DNA from: an uncultured Opitutia bacterium
Lineage (GTDB): Bacteria > Verrucomicrobiota > Verrucomicrobiae > Opitutales > MB11C04
Direction of reading: 5' to 3'
Assembly: GCA_913048545.1 (NCBI GenBank)
Contig: CAJWWH010000061.1
Coordinates: 1 to 10,112, forward strand
DNA: 10,112 nt
Shown: piece after piece, positions 1 through 8,700 of the stretch
Position numbering within the stretch: the first letter of the stretch is position 1
Layout: every line of letters begins with the position of its first letter
Made by a program: the position numbers and the translations under genes
Notes under the pieces: model-generated
The model's database searches: none
What the model was told of the DNA's origin: nothing
Seen by the model: only the letters and a program-made list of their open reading frames with translations

Positions 1-38
1 GTTTTTGGATAAAATTTGTCAACGATGACCATATTATT

Positions 39-593
39 ATGCACCATGAAAAGGCAGAGCTTTTTTATGCCACTTGCATATGTCTAGTCGTATCAATTTT
101 TCTTTTTGCGTATTCACTCCGTTCCAAAAAGAGAAAATTATCCAAATTTAAAGCTAAACTAGCAGATCATCAATCATCTAAAATGGATGAAATAAAATCT
201 GTGGAACCACAAGCCAGTTCTCCGACGGTTTCTTCGCCTGAGGGCGAGGGCGATGAACTTCCTCAAACGGACGCTTCCGAAGAACTGAATGAAGATACGC
301 CGGCAACTGAAACCACAAGTGAAAATACCCCAAGTGGGGAACTGCCTGGTATCCCTCCAACCGAACCGAATACCATTATCCCTCCCGATGATTCGGATTC
401 GACCCCAGGGCATGACCCAAAAGAGCAGGATGCTAAAGTGGAGGAGAAAAATGTGACAGATAATGTAATGGATACCGATTCGAATGATGAGGTAATTCCT
501 CCTTTAGAAACATTACCCGAAAGTAATGATGCGATTGATTCTAAAGCTGATGCTGCTGAACTGACTGAAAAAATTTCTGGAGATAAAGAATAA
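39..593 (+). CDS. Hypothetical membrane protein with acidic, Pro/Ser/Thr-rich disordered tail
   Basis: I do not recognise this 184-residue protein. It has one hydrophobic segment at about residues 8-27, followed at once by a basic cluster (RSKKRK, 28-33). By the positive-inside rule this suggests a short outer N-terminus and a cytoplasmic C-terminus. From about residue 48 to the end the chain is dominated by Glu, Asp, Pro, Ser and Thr with almost no hydrophobic clusters, so it is probably disordered. No catalytic motif is visible. The ATG at 39 is the first Met in frame, but the frame is open to the left edge of the window, so the true start may lie outside it. The stop overlaps the start of the next gene by one base (TAATG), which points to an operon and translational coupling. 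It could be a scaffold or tether for its neighbour; that is a guess. Confidence 0.6.
   Translation: MHHEKAELFYATCICLVVSIFLFAYSLRSKKRKLSKFKAKLADHQSSKMDEIKSVEPQASSPTVSSPEGEGDELPQTDASEELNEDTPATETTSENTPSGELPGIPPTEPNTIIPPDDSDSTPGHDPKEQDAKVEEKNVTDNVMDTDSNDEVIPPLETLPESNDAIDSKADAAELTEKISGDKE
579..582 (+). promoter_or_regulatory. Possible ribosome binding site (GGAG) for the 593 gene
   Basis: GGAG lies 10 bases before the ATG at 593, inside the last codons of the preceding gene. The second ATG at 596 would be 13 bases away, so this site favours 593. It is the only plausible Shine-Dalgarno sequence I see before a start in this window. Confidence 0.4.
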
Positions 594-2008
594 TGATGCG
601 AAAACTATTCAAAGGATTGGTGGTATTTCTTTTTGGTATTTGTTGTCTTTATATTCTAGAGGGTGCATGTTTTCGTTTGATTGATGGTTATGCAAATTGG
701 CGCCTTCACTTAGCCTGGGGAAAACCCAATCAACCCATTGATAATCCAATTTTAATAAAACTCCCACTTGACCATTTTTTAATCCAACCCACCAATATAC
801 CCAAGCCCGACCATTTGGGATACTGGGTCGGGGATGAAGACAGATATGCGGGAAAAATTATGAGCTTTACGCGACCAATGCGTGATGTGTACGAAGATTA
901 TATTTATAACTCATTTGAACCGCTGGCCAATTTTGAAATTCGGGACTATGAGGAAATTCAAGGTATGGTACTACCGGGTCTCAAAAAGCTTGCCACTATT
1001 GAAGAAGTGAGATCACGAAAAGCGAGGAGGGTTGGGGATGGTTTGGAGTTTGCGAAGGGAGTTCTATTTAAAATAATTATTGAGGACGGCACCTATTCGT
1101 ACCGTTCTGAATTTGCTGAACTTGAACCAAGTTTTGGATTTTTACTCGAAAATGGATTTGCTTGTGTTGTACTGCCCGTGTCTTCAGCGGAGGATTTACT
1201 CCGAAAAGTGAGAAATTTTAAGGAAAAGGAAGATTTATTGGGAAACAATTTATTTGCCTGTGCGGACGGACTTGCGGCAACTTTTGTGATGGAATCATGT
1301 CAGCAGATGCCTGACCTGTGGAAAGCTATAATGCTCATCGACCCAGATGACTTAGTTTCTCCGCCAAAGGAGATTTCATTGCCCTGGACTTATATTGTGA
1401 TTGATGAGGAGCGCAGGGTCATGGAAGAGGGGTTGGACTCTCTTTTTGACTGGATTAAGTCTGCCAGGGAAAAGGAGAACCTTTACTCATCACGACTGTC
1501 TGGTTTGCTCCGTATTGGGCAGAGCTTTCAGGTCGATAAAAAGATCCCTTCCTATTTCGCATCCTATGTTATTTACTGCACAAAGTTTTTTGATGAAATG
1601 CATGAGAAATCCACTGATATGCAAATACTTTCTCAGTTTAGAAAGCCCACTGAAATAGAGAAAGTTGAAAAAAGCCCAAGAGTTCCTGTCGAAAGTGAAG
1701 TTACAAAAGCACCCGATTTTGATCTTTATAAAATTGAAAACAAAATTTCTGTCATTGAAGAAACCGAAGAGGTAAAGTCGATTACAACCAGCCCTAATTT
1801 TGATTGTGAAATTGTTCGTGGTTACCGAGAATTAAATGCCAATGACGCTCAGTTAAAATTTGTCAGTAATCGCGATTTAATTTTAAAGCTAGGGTTGGGT
1901 TTTGAGGAAATGGGGAATGATGTGCTTGATCAAATAAGAAAAAAAGATCCCCTTTTTCATCGTTATTATATGTCACTTCGTGCAATCGAAGATTCTCCGC
2001 TTAATTAG
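593..2008 (+). CDS. Membrane-anchored protein with degenerate alpha/beta-hydrolase-like core
   Basis: This 471-residue protein has no name I can give. The N-terminus has Arg3, Lys4 and Lys7 followed by a hydrophobic stretch (about 8-25), so it is a signal anchor or uncleaved signal peptide with the bulk outside the cytoplasm. Residues about 185-275 resemble the strand-elbow-helix-strand core of alpha/beta hydrolases: a strand ending at F221-A222-C223-A224-D225-G226, a helix, then a strand ending IDP (249-251), and a later strand ending IDEE (270-273). Where active enzymes have G-x-S-x-G, this has a Cys at the nucleophile position and has lost flanking glycines. No well-placed histidine is evident afterwards. 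A pseudoenzyme or a Cys-based variant are both possible. Residues about 350-400 are charged and probably a linker, followed by a small C-terminal region. It starts within the stop of the upstream gene and is followed by a true hydrolase gene. Confidence 0.6.
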   Translation: MMRKLFKGLVVFLFGICCLYILEGACFRLIDGYANWRLHLAWGKPNQPIDNPILIKLPLDHFLIQPTNIPKPDHLGYWVGDEDRYAGKIMSFTRPMRDVYEDYIYNSFEPLANFEIRDYEEIQGMVLPGLKKLATIEEVRSRKARRVGDGLEFAKGVLFKIIIEDGTYSYRSEFAELEPSFGFLLENGFACVVLPVSSAEDLLRKVRNFKEKEDLLGNNLFACADGLAATFVMESCQQMPDLWKAIMLIDPDDLVSPPKEISLPWTYIVIDEERRVMEEGLDSLFDWIKSAREKENLYSSRLSGLLRIGQSFQVDKKIPSYFASYVIYCTKFFDEMHEKSTDMQILSQFRKPTEIEKVEKSPRVPVESEVTKAPDFDLYKIENKISVIEETEEVKSITTSPNFDCEIVRGYRELNANDAQLKFVSNRDLILKLGLGFEEMGNDVLDQIRKKDPLFHRYYMSLRAIEDSPLN

Positions 2009-2091
2009 ATTTGTGTCCTCCGGAATTGATTTTTTTGGGTTACTTCAGGTTTGACCAAAAAACGGAACAATTTATCAAAATCCGATCTGCA

Positions 2092-2820
2092 ATGAATAAT
2101 GAAATAACAAATTTTCAAAACGAAAAAATCGAATACGCGTTTCATGAGGGTTCCACTAAAAACCGCCATCTTTTAATTATTGGTCACGGTGTAACAGGCA
2201 ATATGGATCGCCCATTAATCTTAAAATTGGCGGAAGCGGTGGCTGATCAGGGGTTGCCGGTTCTTCGTTTTTCTTTTTCGGGAAACGGTAATTCAGGCGG
2301 ACGCTTTGAAGAGAGCACGGTCTCCAAGGAGATACAGGATTTACAATCTGTGCTTAGCACAGTGGTGGAACAAGGATGGCGTCCCATCTATGCCGGTCAT
2401 AGTATGGGAGGGGCTGTTGGGGCACTCACTGCCGCGGTTGATTCCCGTATTCAATTATTAATATCGCTTGCTGGAATGGTGGAAACTGAGCAATTTTGTA
2501 ATACTGAGTTTGGAATGCTTACTCCAGGAAAAGGTAATATGTGGGATGATGAAAACTGTCCACTTTCTCCCGGTTTTGTCAAAGATATGAAACAAATTAA
2601 GAGCGTTTTACCTCGGGCATCCGGAATTCAAATACCTTGGTTATTGGTACATGGAACAAATGATGATGTTGTGCCCGTTGCAGACTCCAGATCTTTGATT
2701 GCTAATCACGAGGAAACGCGGGAATACAAGGAGATCGAAGGTGCCGACCATCTTTTTTCCGGAGAGGCACTCAGTGAACTAATCGAAATTGTAATTGATT
2801 GGTTGGGTAGAAAACTGTGA
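2092..2820 (+). CDS. Alpha/beta hydrolase (serine hydrolase, probable esterase/acylhydrolase)
   Basis: A cytoplasmic-looking hydrolase of 242 residues, the usual size for a compact alpha/beta-hydrolase. Motifs appear in the expected order: oxyanion-hole region HG (32-33), nucleophile elbow GHSMGG with Ser104, acid in HGTNDDVVP (Asp191), and catalytic histidine in GADH (His220). There is no signal peptide. The family hydrolyses ester, thioester or related bonds; the substrate cannot be read from sequence. I chose the ATG at 2092 because the body of the fold begins soon after. A TTG at 2011 would add 27 unremarkable residues and start three bases after the previous stop; neither has a Shine-Dalgarno sequence. 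It probably belongs to the operon of the two upstream genes and converges on the oxidoreductase gene with a 32-bp gap. Confidence 0.88.
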   Translation: MNNEITNFQNEKIEYAFHEGSTKNRHLLIIGHGVTGNMDRPLILKLAEAVADQGLPVLRFSFSGNGNSGGRFEESTVSKEIQDLQSVLSTVVEQGWRPIYAGHSMGGAVGALTAAVDSRIQLLISLAGMVETEQFCNTEFGMLTPGKGNMWDDENCPLSPGFVKDMKQIKSVLPRASGIQIPWLLVHGTNDDVVPVADSRSLIANHEETREYKEIEGADHLFSGEALSELIEIVIDWLGRKL

Positions 2821-2835
2821 AAAAAGGATAGAAGC

Positions 2836-2854
2836 CCTTCGCGGAAAGGTTTTT
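2836..2854 (+). terminator. Weak terminator candidate between convergent genes
   Basis: A 4-bp stem (CCTT 2836-2839, AAGG 2846-2849) with a 6-base loop is followed by five T residues at 2850-2854. On the other strand a T6 run follows about 10 bases beyond the stem. The stem is short, so this is only suggestive, although its place between two converging stops fits a terminator. Confidence 0.22.
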
Positions 2855-4130
2855 AGGAAAACCGTGTAACTCCAGGAACGGGGGGGGAGGGTACTTCTAA
2901 CTTCATTTCCCAATTAAAGTTTTTGGGCACGAGACTCTCCTTTGAATTAAGTGCATCTTCATAGGTGATCTTTTGTCCCGTGTAGGCAACCATTCGGCCT
3001 AAAATTGCGACCATTGTACTGTGTGCTGAGCGCTCCCCGTCATTAAACGGGTTTCCACTGCGAATGGAGGCAAATAATGTGTCGTGTTCAGTTTGGTACA
3101 TATCATTTCTCTCCCCCCGATGCCTCCATGAGTTGTCTCCTGCATCAATCACATGACGGTTTTTAGCTGAGCAGAATCCTTTGGACCCAAATAATTCTAA
3201 CTCGTAACTTGCCGTGGTTCCATTTTGTTGCCTTGAAAAATGGTATCCCCGGGTGCCATCTTCCCACTGATATACAGTTGCGAAGTGATCGTAAATATTA
3301 CCGTATTTATCGGGATCGTCGTATACTTGTCTTCCACCGGACCCTTCTGCATGCACAGGGAGAGATTCCCCCATGGCCCATTGCATCATGTCAATACAGT
3401 GCACCGCCTGCTCGACGATAGAGTCTCCAGAAAGCCATAAATGCGCATTCCAATTTCTCGTTTGTGCTTCCAGATCACTCCATCCTTCTTCACGCTTCTT
3501 TTTCCAAACCTCCCCACCGTTGTAGGTACTGTACATGGCGTTGAGATTTCCGACTGCACCATCTAAAATCCGGTTGAATACTTCCTGCTTGGGATAATGG
3601 TGCCTCCAACAAAAACCAGACATAAAACTTAAATTCTTTTCTTTGGCTTGCTTGGCCAGTTCTATGACTTTTCGTACGCCTTCCGCATCCACAGCAACCG
3701 GTTTTTCAAAAAAGCAATGAACTCCTTTACTGATCGCATACTCTAAATGTTGAGGGCGAAATGCCGGAGGCGTGGTCAGGATTACGACATCAACTCCTGA
3801 ATCAATTACTTTTTTATAGGAGTCAAAACCGATAAAAGTGGTTTCTTCCGTTACCTGATATTTATCCCTGCCCCTTGCTTTGAGAATTCGGCTACGAAGT
3901 TTAATCCTGTCTTCAAAAAGGTCACCAATCGCCGTCAAAGCCACATTGGGGTCGGCATTCATTGCCTGGGCAGCGGCACCGCTTCCCCTCCCCCCAATAC
4001 CAACCAAACCAATTTTGATTACTTTATCATCTTGAGCGGCTTTTGCGATGTAAGGACTGGCGAGAAAGGCTCCAGCGGAAAGTGTGGAACCAGCTTTAAC
4101 AAAATCACGACGGTTTGTTATATTTTTCAT
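2853..4130 (-). CDS. Tat-exported Gfo/Idh/MocA family oxidoreductase
   Basis: A 425-residue NAD(P)-dependent sugar-type oxidoreductase. The N-terminus is a twin-arginine signal (NRRDFVK, Arg7-Arg8) followed by a weakly hydrophobic stretch and an AKAA cleavage region near residues 29-32, so the enzyme is likely exported folded with its cofactor bound. The Rossmann fold follows, with dinucleotide motif G44-x-G46-x-x-G49. The family EKP motif is at 142-144, with Lys143 the expected catalytic lysine. EQAVHCID (240-247) supplies the active-site His244; Glu240 stands where inositol dehydrogenase has Asp. The C-terminal sheet domain runs to about residue 400. Such proteins oxidise or reduce hydroxyls of sugars, inositols or glycosides; the substrate here is unknown. 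The ATG start fits the Tat signal exactly; no Shine-Dalgarno is visible. A C8 run lies in the last codons (residues 415-417). The permease gene upstream on the same strand suggests a joint role in sugar use. Confidence 0.93.
   Translation of the reverse strand: MKNITNRRDFVKAGSTLSAGAFLASPYIAKAAQDDKVIKIGLVGIGGRGSGAAAQAMNADPNVALTAIGDLFEDRIKLRSRILKARGRDKYQVTEETTFIGFDSYKKVIDSGVDVVILTTPPAFRPQHLEYAISKGVHCFFEKPVAVDAEGVRKVIELAKQAKEKNLSFMSGFCWRHHYPKQEVFNRILDGAVGNLNAMYSTYNGGEVWKKKREEGWSDLEAQTRNWNAHLWLSGDSIVEQAVHCIDMMQWAMGESLPVHAEGSGGRQVYDDPDKYGNIYDHFATVYQWEDGTRGYHFSRQQNGTTASYELELFGSKGFCSAKNRHVIDAGDNSWRHRGERNDMYQTEHDTLFASIRSGNPFNDGERSAHSTMVAILGRMVAYTGQKITYEDALNSKESLVPKNFNWEMKLEVPSPPVPGVTRFS
2880..2887 (-). 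repeat. C8 homopolymer near the 3' end of the oxidoreductase gene
   Basis: Eight consecutive G on the + strand are read as C8 in codons Ser415-Pro416-Pro417. A slip here would alter only about the last eight residues. Confidence 0.9.
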
Positions 4131-4350
4131 GTACGGATGTTATTGAATCCTAGCTTAAATAATTTTGAAAGAATTTTATGCTGATAATTTATATTTTTTT
4201 CATCGATGTTAACCAACAGCAGAGATGACTTTCGCTTCAATAAGAATAAAGCCATATAACTAAGGGTATGATTCCAAATTTTATCTTTAACTACTACCAT
4301 TCAAGAACCCATGCTCTCGGTATAAAGTGGTTTTAGTTGTTTCCCAAGTC
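4131..4350. other. AT-rich intergenic gap, no gene seen
   Basis: This 220-bp stretch separates two genes of the same strand. It is AT-rich, with short open frames only. I see no strong hairpin that would end the permease transcript. One weak promoter candidate for the oxidoreductase is listed separately. A small RNA cannot be excluded, but nothing supports one. Confidence 0.5.
4188..4216 (-). promoter_or_regulatory. Weak sigma70-like promoter candidate for the oxidoreductase gene
   Basis: Read on the - strand, TTGGTT (4211-4216) and TATAAA (4188-4193) are separated by exactly 17 bases that include an A7 tract. The -10 matches consensus at five of six positions, the -35 at only three. The start codon is about 57 bases downstream of the -10 box. 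AT-rich DNA gives such matches by chance, so confidence is low. Confidence 0.25.
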
Positions 4351-5658
4351 CTAAGCCGTTGATTCTTGAGTTGTATTCTTGCTATCCCGGAAAGTAAGCA
4401 GGAAAAGGAAAAGGACGACACCGGCCATGATGGCAGGAAAATACCAGACACTGGACCAATCAGTCGACCCATCTTCTAGCTTTTGTTTCAGGACCCACCA
4501 CCCGTTTAGTAATCCACCAATGAACATGCCTATTCCCAGAGTTACAAAGGCAATAAACCCTTGAGCGGCAGAACGAATATCATCGGGAGCCCTTTTGTCG
4601 ATGTACAATTGCCCTGCGAAGAAGAAGAAATCATAGCATATGCCATGAAAAAGCACGCCGAGAAATGCGAGGGCTTGCGCATCCGGACCTGCGTTGGCAA
4701 ACAGGATGTATCGCAGAACCCAAAAGAGCATACCGATGGAAAGAATCATGCGAACCCCGTATTTTCGGAAGAAAAAGGGAACCAGTAGAAGAAAGAATAT
4801 TTCAGATACCTGACCTAAGGTCATCACGCCTTCCGAGTTATCAATCTCACAATATCCGAGGAAAAAGTTGGTGGACTGAAAGTAGAAAGACAAAGGGATA
4901 CAAATGAGCAGGGAACAGATGATGAAAACGGCAAAGGATCTGTCTTTCATTAAGCGTATCGCCTTGAGGCCCAGAACATCTCCGATTGAGACTTCTTTTC
5001 CTTTGAGGTGAGGGGGTGTGTGGGGAAGAGAAAAAGCAAATAGACCCAGTGCAACCGAGGCGATTACGCCAAACACATAAGGCCAAGTCGTTGAGCCAAG
5101 ATCCAAAACGCCTTCCCCGGTTGGAGCCGGATCCCCTCCCATGAACTCCGGGATTTGCCAAACAAGTTCTTCTGAAACGATGAAACCTCCTCCTATTAGG
5201 ATTCCAGAAGCAATCCAGCCGATCGTACCGAGGGTGCGCACGGGCGGAGCATCCCGTTGAGGATCGTTGACATTTTGAAAGAGCAAGGAATTAACCAAAG
5301 CCAGAGTTGGCATGTAGCATATAAGATGAAGTAGCAGCCAGAGAAAGAAATCATTGAAGTGAGTAGCCTGCGAAGTCAGGTAGAGGAATACAGCACCGAG
5401 CAAATGCAGGACTCCCACCATGACCTGAGTGGGAAAGAAACGGTCCGCAATCATCCCGACGATGAAGGGGGAAACCATAGCCGCAATGCCAGTTGATGCA
5501 TATGCAAGGCCAACCGGTGTAAGGAATCCCCAAAGAATCCAGTCCCCGGCACCTTCGATATTGGCCAAATATTTCCACATGGGCACATACCAAACACCCC
5601 ATATGAAAAATTGTAAAAACATCATAATGCAAAAGCGTAAGGTAAGGGAAGAGTTCAT
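4351..5658 (-). CDS. MFS permease, nucleoside:H+ symporter-like family
   Basis: A 435-residue inner-membrane transporter with about 12 hydrophobic spans (roughly 9-31, 47-71, 79-96, 104-125, 142-161, 192-211, 242-262, 279-297, 303-320, 328-348, 365-385, 403-423) and a central hydrophilic loop around 212-240. GMIADRFF (68-75), between spans 2 and 3, is the major-facilitator motif A. The first span (FLQFFIWGVWYVPM) and HGICYDFFFF in span 10 (338-347) are characteristic of the Nuc_H_symport family, to which NupG and XapB belong. PVC bacteria carry many such paralogues, often beside sugar oxidoreductases, so the substrate may be a sugar, a nucleoside or a related compound rather than strictly a nucleoside. 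The ATG at 5658 starts just before span 1; no Shine-Dalgarno is seen. It is divergent from the ThuA-dehydrogenase gene and lies 220 bp upstream of the oxidoreductase. Confidence 0.9.
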   Translation of the reverse strand: MNSSLTLRFCIMMFLQFFIWGVWYVPMWKYLANIEGAGDWILWGFLTPVGLAYASTGIAAMVSPFIVGMIADRFFPTQVMVGVLHLLGAVFLYLTSQATHFNDFFLWLLLHLICYMPTLALVNSLLFQNVNDPQRDAPPVRTLGTIGWIASGILIGGGFIVSEELVWQIPEFMGGDPAPTGEGVLDLGSTTWPYVFGVIASVALGLFAFSLPHTPPHLKGKEVSIGDVLGLKAIRLMKDRSFAVFIICSLLICIPLSFYFQSTNFFLGYCEIDNSEGVMTLGQVSEIFFLLLVPFFFRKYGVRMILSIGMLFWVLRYILFANAGPDAQALAFLGVLFHGICYDFFFFAGQLYIDKRAPDDIRSAAQGFIAFVTLGIGMFIGGLLNGWWVLKQKLEDGSTDWSSVWYFPAIMAGVVLFLFLLTFRDSKNTTQESTA

Positions 5659-5690
5659 AACAATTAATCATAGTTGTATCCCTTAAATCC

Positions 5691-5710
5691 TTTATTAATC
5701 AATTAATAAA
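5691..5710. promoter_or_regulatory. Perfect 9+9-bp inverted repeat in the divergent promoter region
   Basis: TTTATTAAT (5691-5699), a two-base spacer CA, then ATTAATAAA (5702-5710) form a perfect palindrome. It sits in the 138-bp region between the divergent permease and ThuA-dehydrogenase genes, 33 bp from the permease start. ATTAATCA within it (5694-5701) also occurs at 5663-5670, 31 bp away, about three helical turns. This would suit an operator for a dimeric regulator, but the arms are pure A/T and chance is a real alternative. No regulator gene is in the window. Confidence 0.35.
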
Positions 5711-5796
5711 TTTTCTTGAAATGCCCTTTTTTATTTGAATGAAGAGATGTAAAATCAGAAAAAAGTAGAATAACTCTTCAATAACCATTCATCCTC

Positions 5797-8700
5797 ATGT
5801 GCTCGCCCAATAAAATTGTAATACTCCTTTTTCTTAACCTCTTTTGTGTAACTGGGCTTTTGTCCGCGGATAAAAAAGTGGTGTTTATTGCCGGAGCGAA
5901 AAGTCATGGATATTTTTCGCATGAACATATAGCCGGATCAAAACTACTCGCTAGGCAACTTGATGAGGCAAATGTAGGACTAAAATCCGTTGTTGTTACT
6001 GATGGTGGATATCCCAAAGACCCGAACGTCTTTAAGGGAGCAGCTGCGGTGGTTGTTTATTGTGACGGGGGGGGAAGGCATTTACTTAATTCCCACTTGA
6101 AAGAGTTTGATCAAATAATGAAGAAGGGAATCGGTCTTGCCTGTATACATTATGGAGTGGAAGTGCCCAAAGGTGCCCCGGGGGATTATTTTCTAAAATG
6201 GATTGGTGGATATTTTGAGACGAACTGGTCCGTGAATCCACATTGGACGGCTCATTTCAAATTGTTTCCGAATCATCCAATAAGCTCGGGAGTGAAGCCT
6301 TTTTCAATTAAAGACGAATGGTACTATCATATGCGCTTCCGGGAAGCGATGAATGGAGTAACTCCAATTTTATCATCACTTCCGTCCGCGGACACTCTGA
6401 AACGGAAGGACGGAGCGCATAGCAATAATCCTCATGTCAGGGAATCCGTTTTAAAAAGGAAAGAAAAACAACATGTTGCCTGGGCATACCAGCGTGGTGA
6501 TGATTATAACAATGGAAGGGGGTTTGGATTTACCGGCGGACATAATCACGTCAATTGGGGATCGGATAATTTTCGCAAGCTCGTATTAAACGGAATCGTT
6601 TGGATCTCTCAGAATAATGTTCCGTCCAAAGGTGTCGACCCCGGAGATTTATCCATAATCGATTTGCAGGCTAATCAGGATTATTCTCCCCGGGGTTGGA
6701 CTTCAGAGCAAATTGGGGGGAAATTAAAGGAATTTAATGGTCGGGATCCAAAAAAGAGTGCAATGGCTAAACCTTCATCCTCCAACGCCGCAAAGCCCAA
6801 AGTTCTTTTTAAAAGTAAGGTAGTCACTGCGCAAACCCCGGGCCAGATGATTGAAATTTCAGCGGTTATTGAAGGAGCCAAGGAGCTGCACCTTTATGTC
6901 AGTGATGCCGGTGATGGTTATAGCTGTGATTGGGCGGACTGGGTCAACCCAAGACTGGTTGAAGCGTCCGGCAAGGAAACCAAGTTAACTTCAATGAAAT
7001 GGAAGTCAGCTTCTACCGGTTGGGGGACGGTTAAACTTAATAAGAATACCGGTGGTGCAACGATGAAAGTGGCGGGCAGGAAAGTGGAGGGTATTGGTTG
7101 TCATGCCAATTCATTGATCAGCTATGAATTACCCTCTCATCACAAGTTTACCCGTTTTTTAGCCGGAGGGGCTCTTGACGATGGCGGTGCCCTGCAGGGG
7201 GGGGCAGGGAATCGATCGAGCATTCAGTTTTATGTTTATTCAGAAAAGCCCAAGGTGTTGGGTAATCATAAGCCATCAAATTTTTCCAAGACTACGGGCA
7301 AGCGGATCGGAGAGCAAGGCGACCCTTCCCACGCGGTTGATAATTTGGATGTTCACGATGAACTCAAGGCCAGCCTGTTCGCAAGTGAACCGATGATGTT
7401 AAGCCCATCTGCGATCGATATTGATCACCGGGGACGGGTTTGGGTTTGCGAAGTGGTCAATTACCGTAGGCACAAAAACACCCGCGAAGAAGGAGACCGT
7501 ATTCTGATCCTTGAGGATACTGATGGAGACAATAAGGCAGACAAGGTAAAGACCTTTTATCAGGGAAGGGATGTTGATTCCGCTCATGGAGTCAGCGTTT
7601 TTGGAGGTAAAGTGGTTGTGGCAGTCGCGGACCGGATAATAGTTTTCACTGACAAGAACGGAGATGACAAACCAGATTCCAAGAAGAATTTATTTACTGG
7701 AATTTCAGGTGCTCAACACGATCATGGTATCCATGCGGTACACTTCGGTCCCGATGGCAAGTTCTACTTCAACTTTGGCAACAGCGGTCGTCAAATAAAA
7801 GATAAAAACGGAAATCCCATCATTGATGTGGCGGGCAACGAGGTAAACGACAAACGCAAACCATACCAACAAGGAATGGTGTTTCGTTGCAACGAGGATG
7901 GATCCGATTTTGAGACAATCGGATGGAATTTCCGAAATAACTGGGAAGCAGCCGTCGACAGCTTTGGGACTGTTTGGCAGTCCGATAACGATGATGACGG
8001 AAACCGGGGCGTCCGAATCAACTATGTCATGGAATTTGGAAACTACGGTTATCGGGGTGAATTTTCGGGAAAGGGTTGGAGGGATAAGCGCACCAATATT
8101 GAAACGGAAATACCCCTTCGTCATTGGCATCTAAATGATCCTGGCGTGATGCCAAATTTGCTTCAGACTGGAGCCGGTTCACCCACCGGTATAATGGTTT
8201 ACGAAGGCACTCTCCTGCCCAAGGTTTTTCAAGGACAGGTCATTCATTGCGATGCCGGCCCGAGTGTCGTTCGGGCCTATCCTGTAACGAAGAGCGGGGC
8301 GGGATACGATGCTGAGGTTATGGACATTCTTAATGGTGCGAGTCGGGACAAATGGTTCCGTCCATCCGATGTGGCTGCGGCACCTGATGGTTCACTCATG
8401 GTTGCGGATTGGTATGATCCCGGCGTGGGCGGGCACAATATGCGTGACCTCGACAGAGGACGTCTTTTCCTGGTCGCGCCCGATGGGCATCAATACAAAT
8501 CACCCAAGCTTGACATCTCCAGTATCGATGGAGCGATTGATGGCCTCAAAAGCCCGAATCAAGCAACGCGATACCTAGCTTGGCATAGTCTTCGCAAGCA
8601 GGGCAAGAAGGCAGAGAGGGCCTTGCAAAAGCTTTGGTCTGATTCCAACCCAAGGCTTCGAGCACGGGCGGTTTGGCTTCTGGGTAAGATCGATGGGAGA

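Noticed and set aside
2011..2091. TTG at 2011 as start of the alpha/beta hydrolase
   Set aside because: It adds 27 residues with no signal or fold element and has no ribosome binding site; the ATG at 2092 fits the fold better. It is not excluded.
4847..5671. Two frames of about 105 codons on the - strand (4847-5161 and 5351-5671) overlapping the permease
   Set aside because: They are in another frame of the same strand as a convincing 12-span transporter, lack the hydrophobic pattern, and show no motif.
5716..5772. Promoter boxes TTGAAA (5716), TAAAAT (5750) and TAGAAT (5767) before the ThuA-dehydrogenase gene
   Set aside because: No pair has a spacing near 17 bases, so I could not assemble a credible sigma70-type promoter.
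7090..7114. GIGCHANS in the ThuA-dehydrogenase protein as a heme site
   Set aside because: Only C-H is present; the first Cys of CxxCH is missing, and the stretch fits the NPCBM-like module instead.
7705..8130. A 141-codon open frame on the - strand inside the ThuA-dehydrogenase gene
   Set aside because: It lies wholly antisense to a well-supported propeller domain, has no family motif, and reads like a shadow frame.
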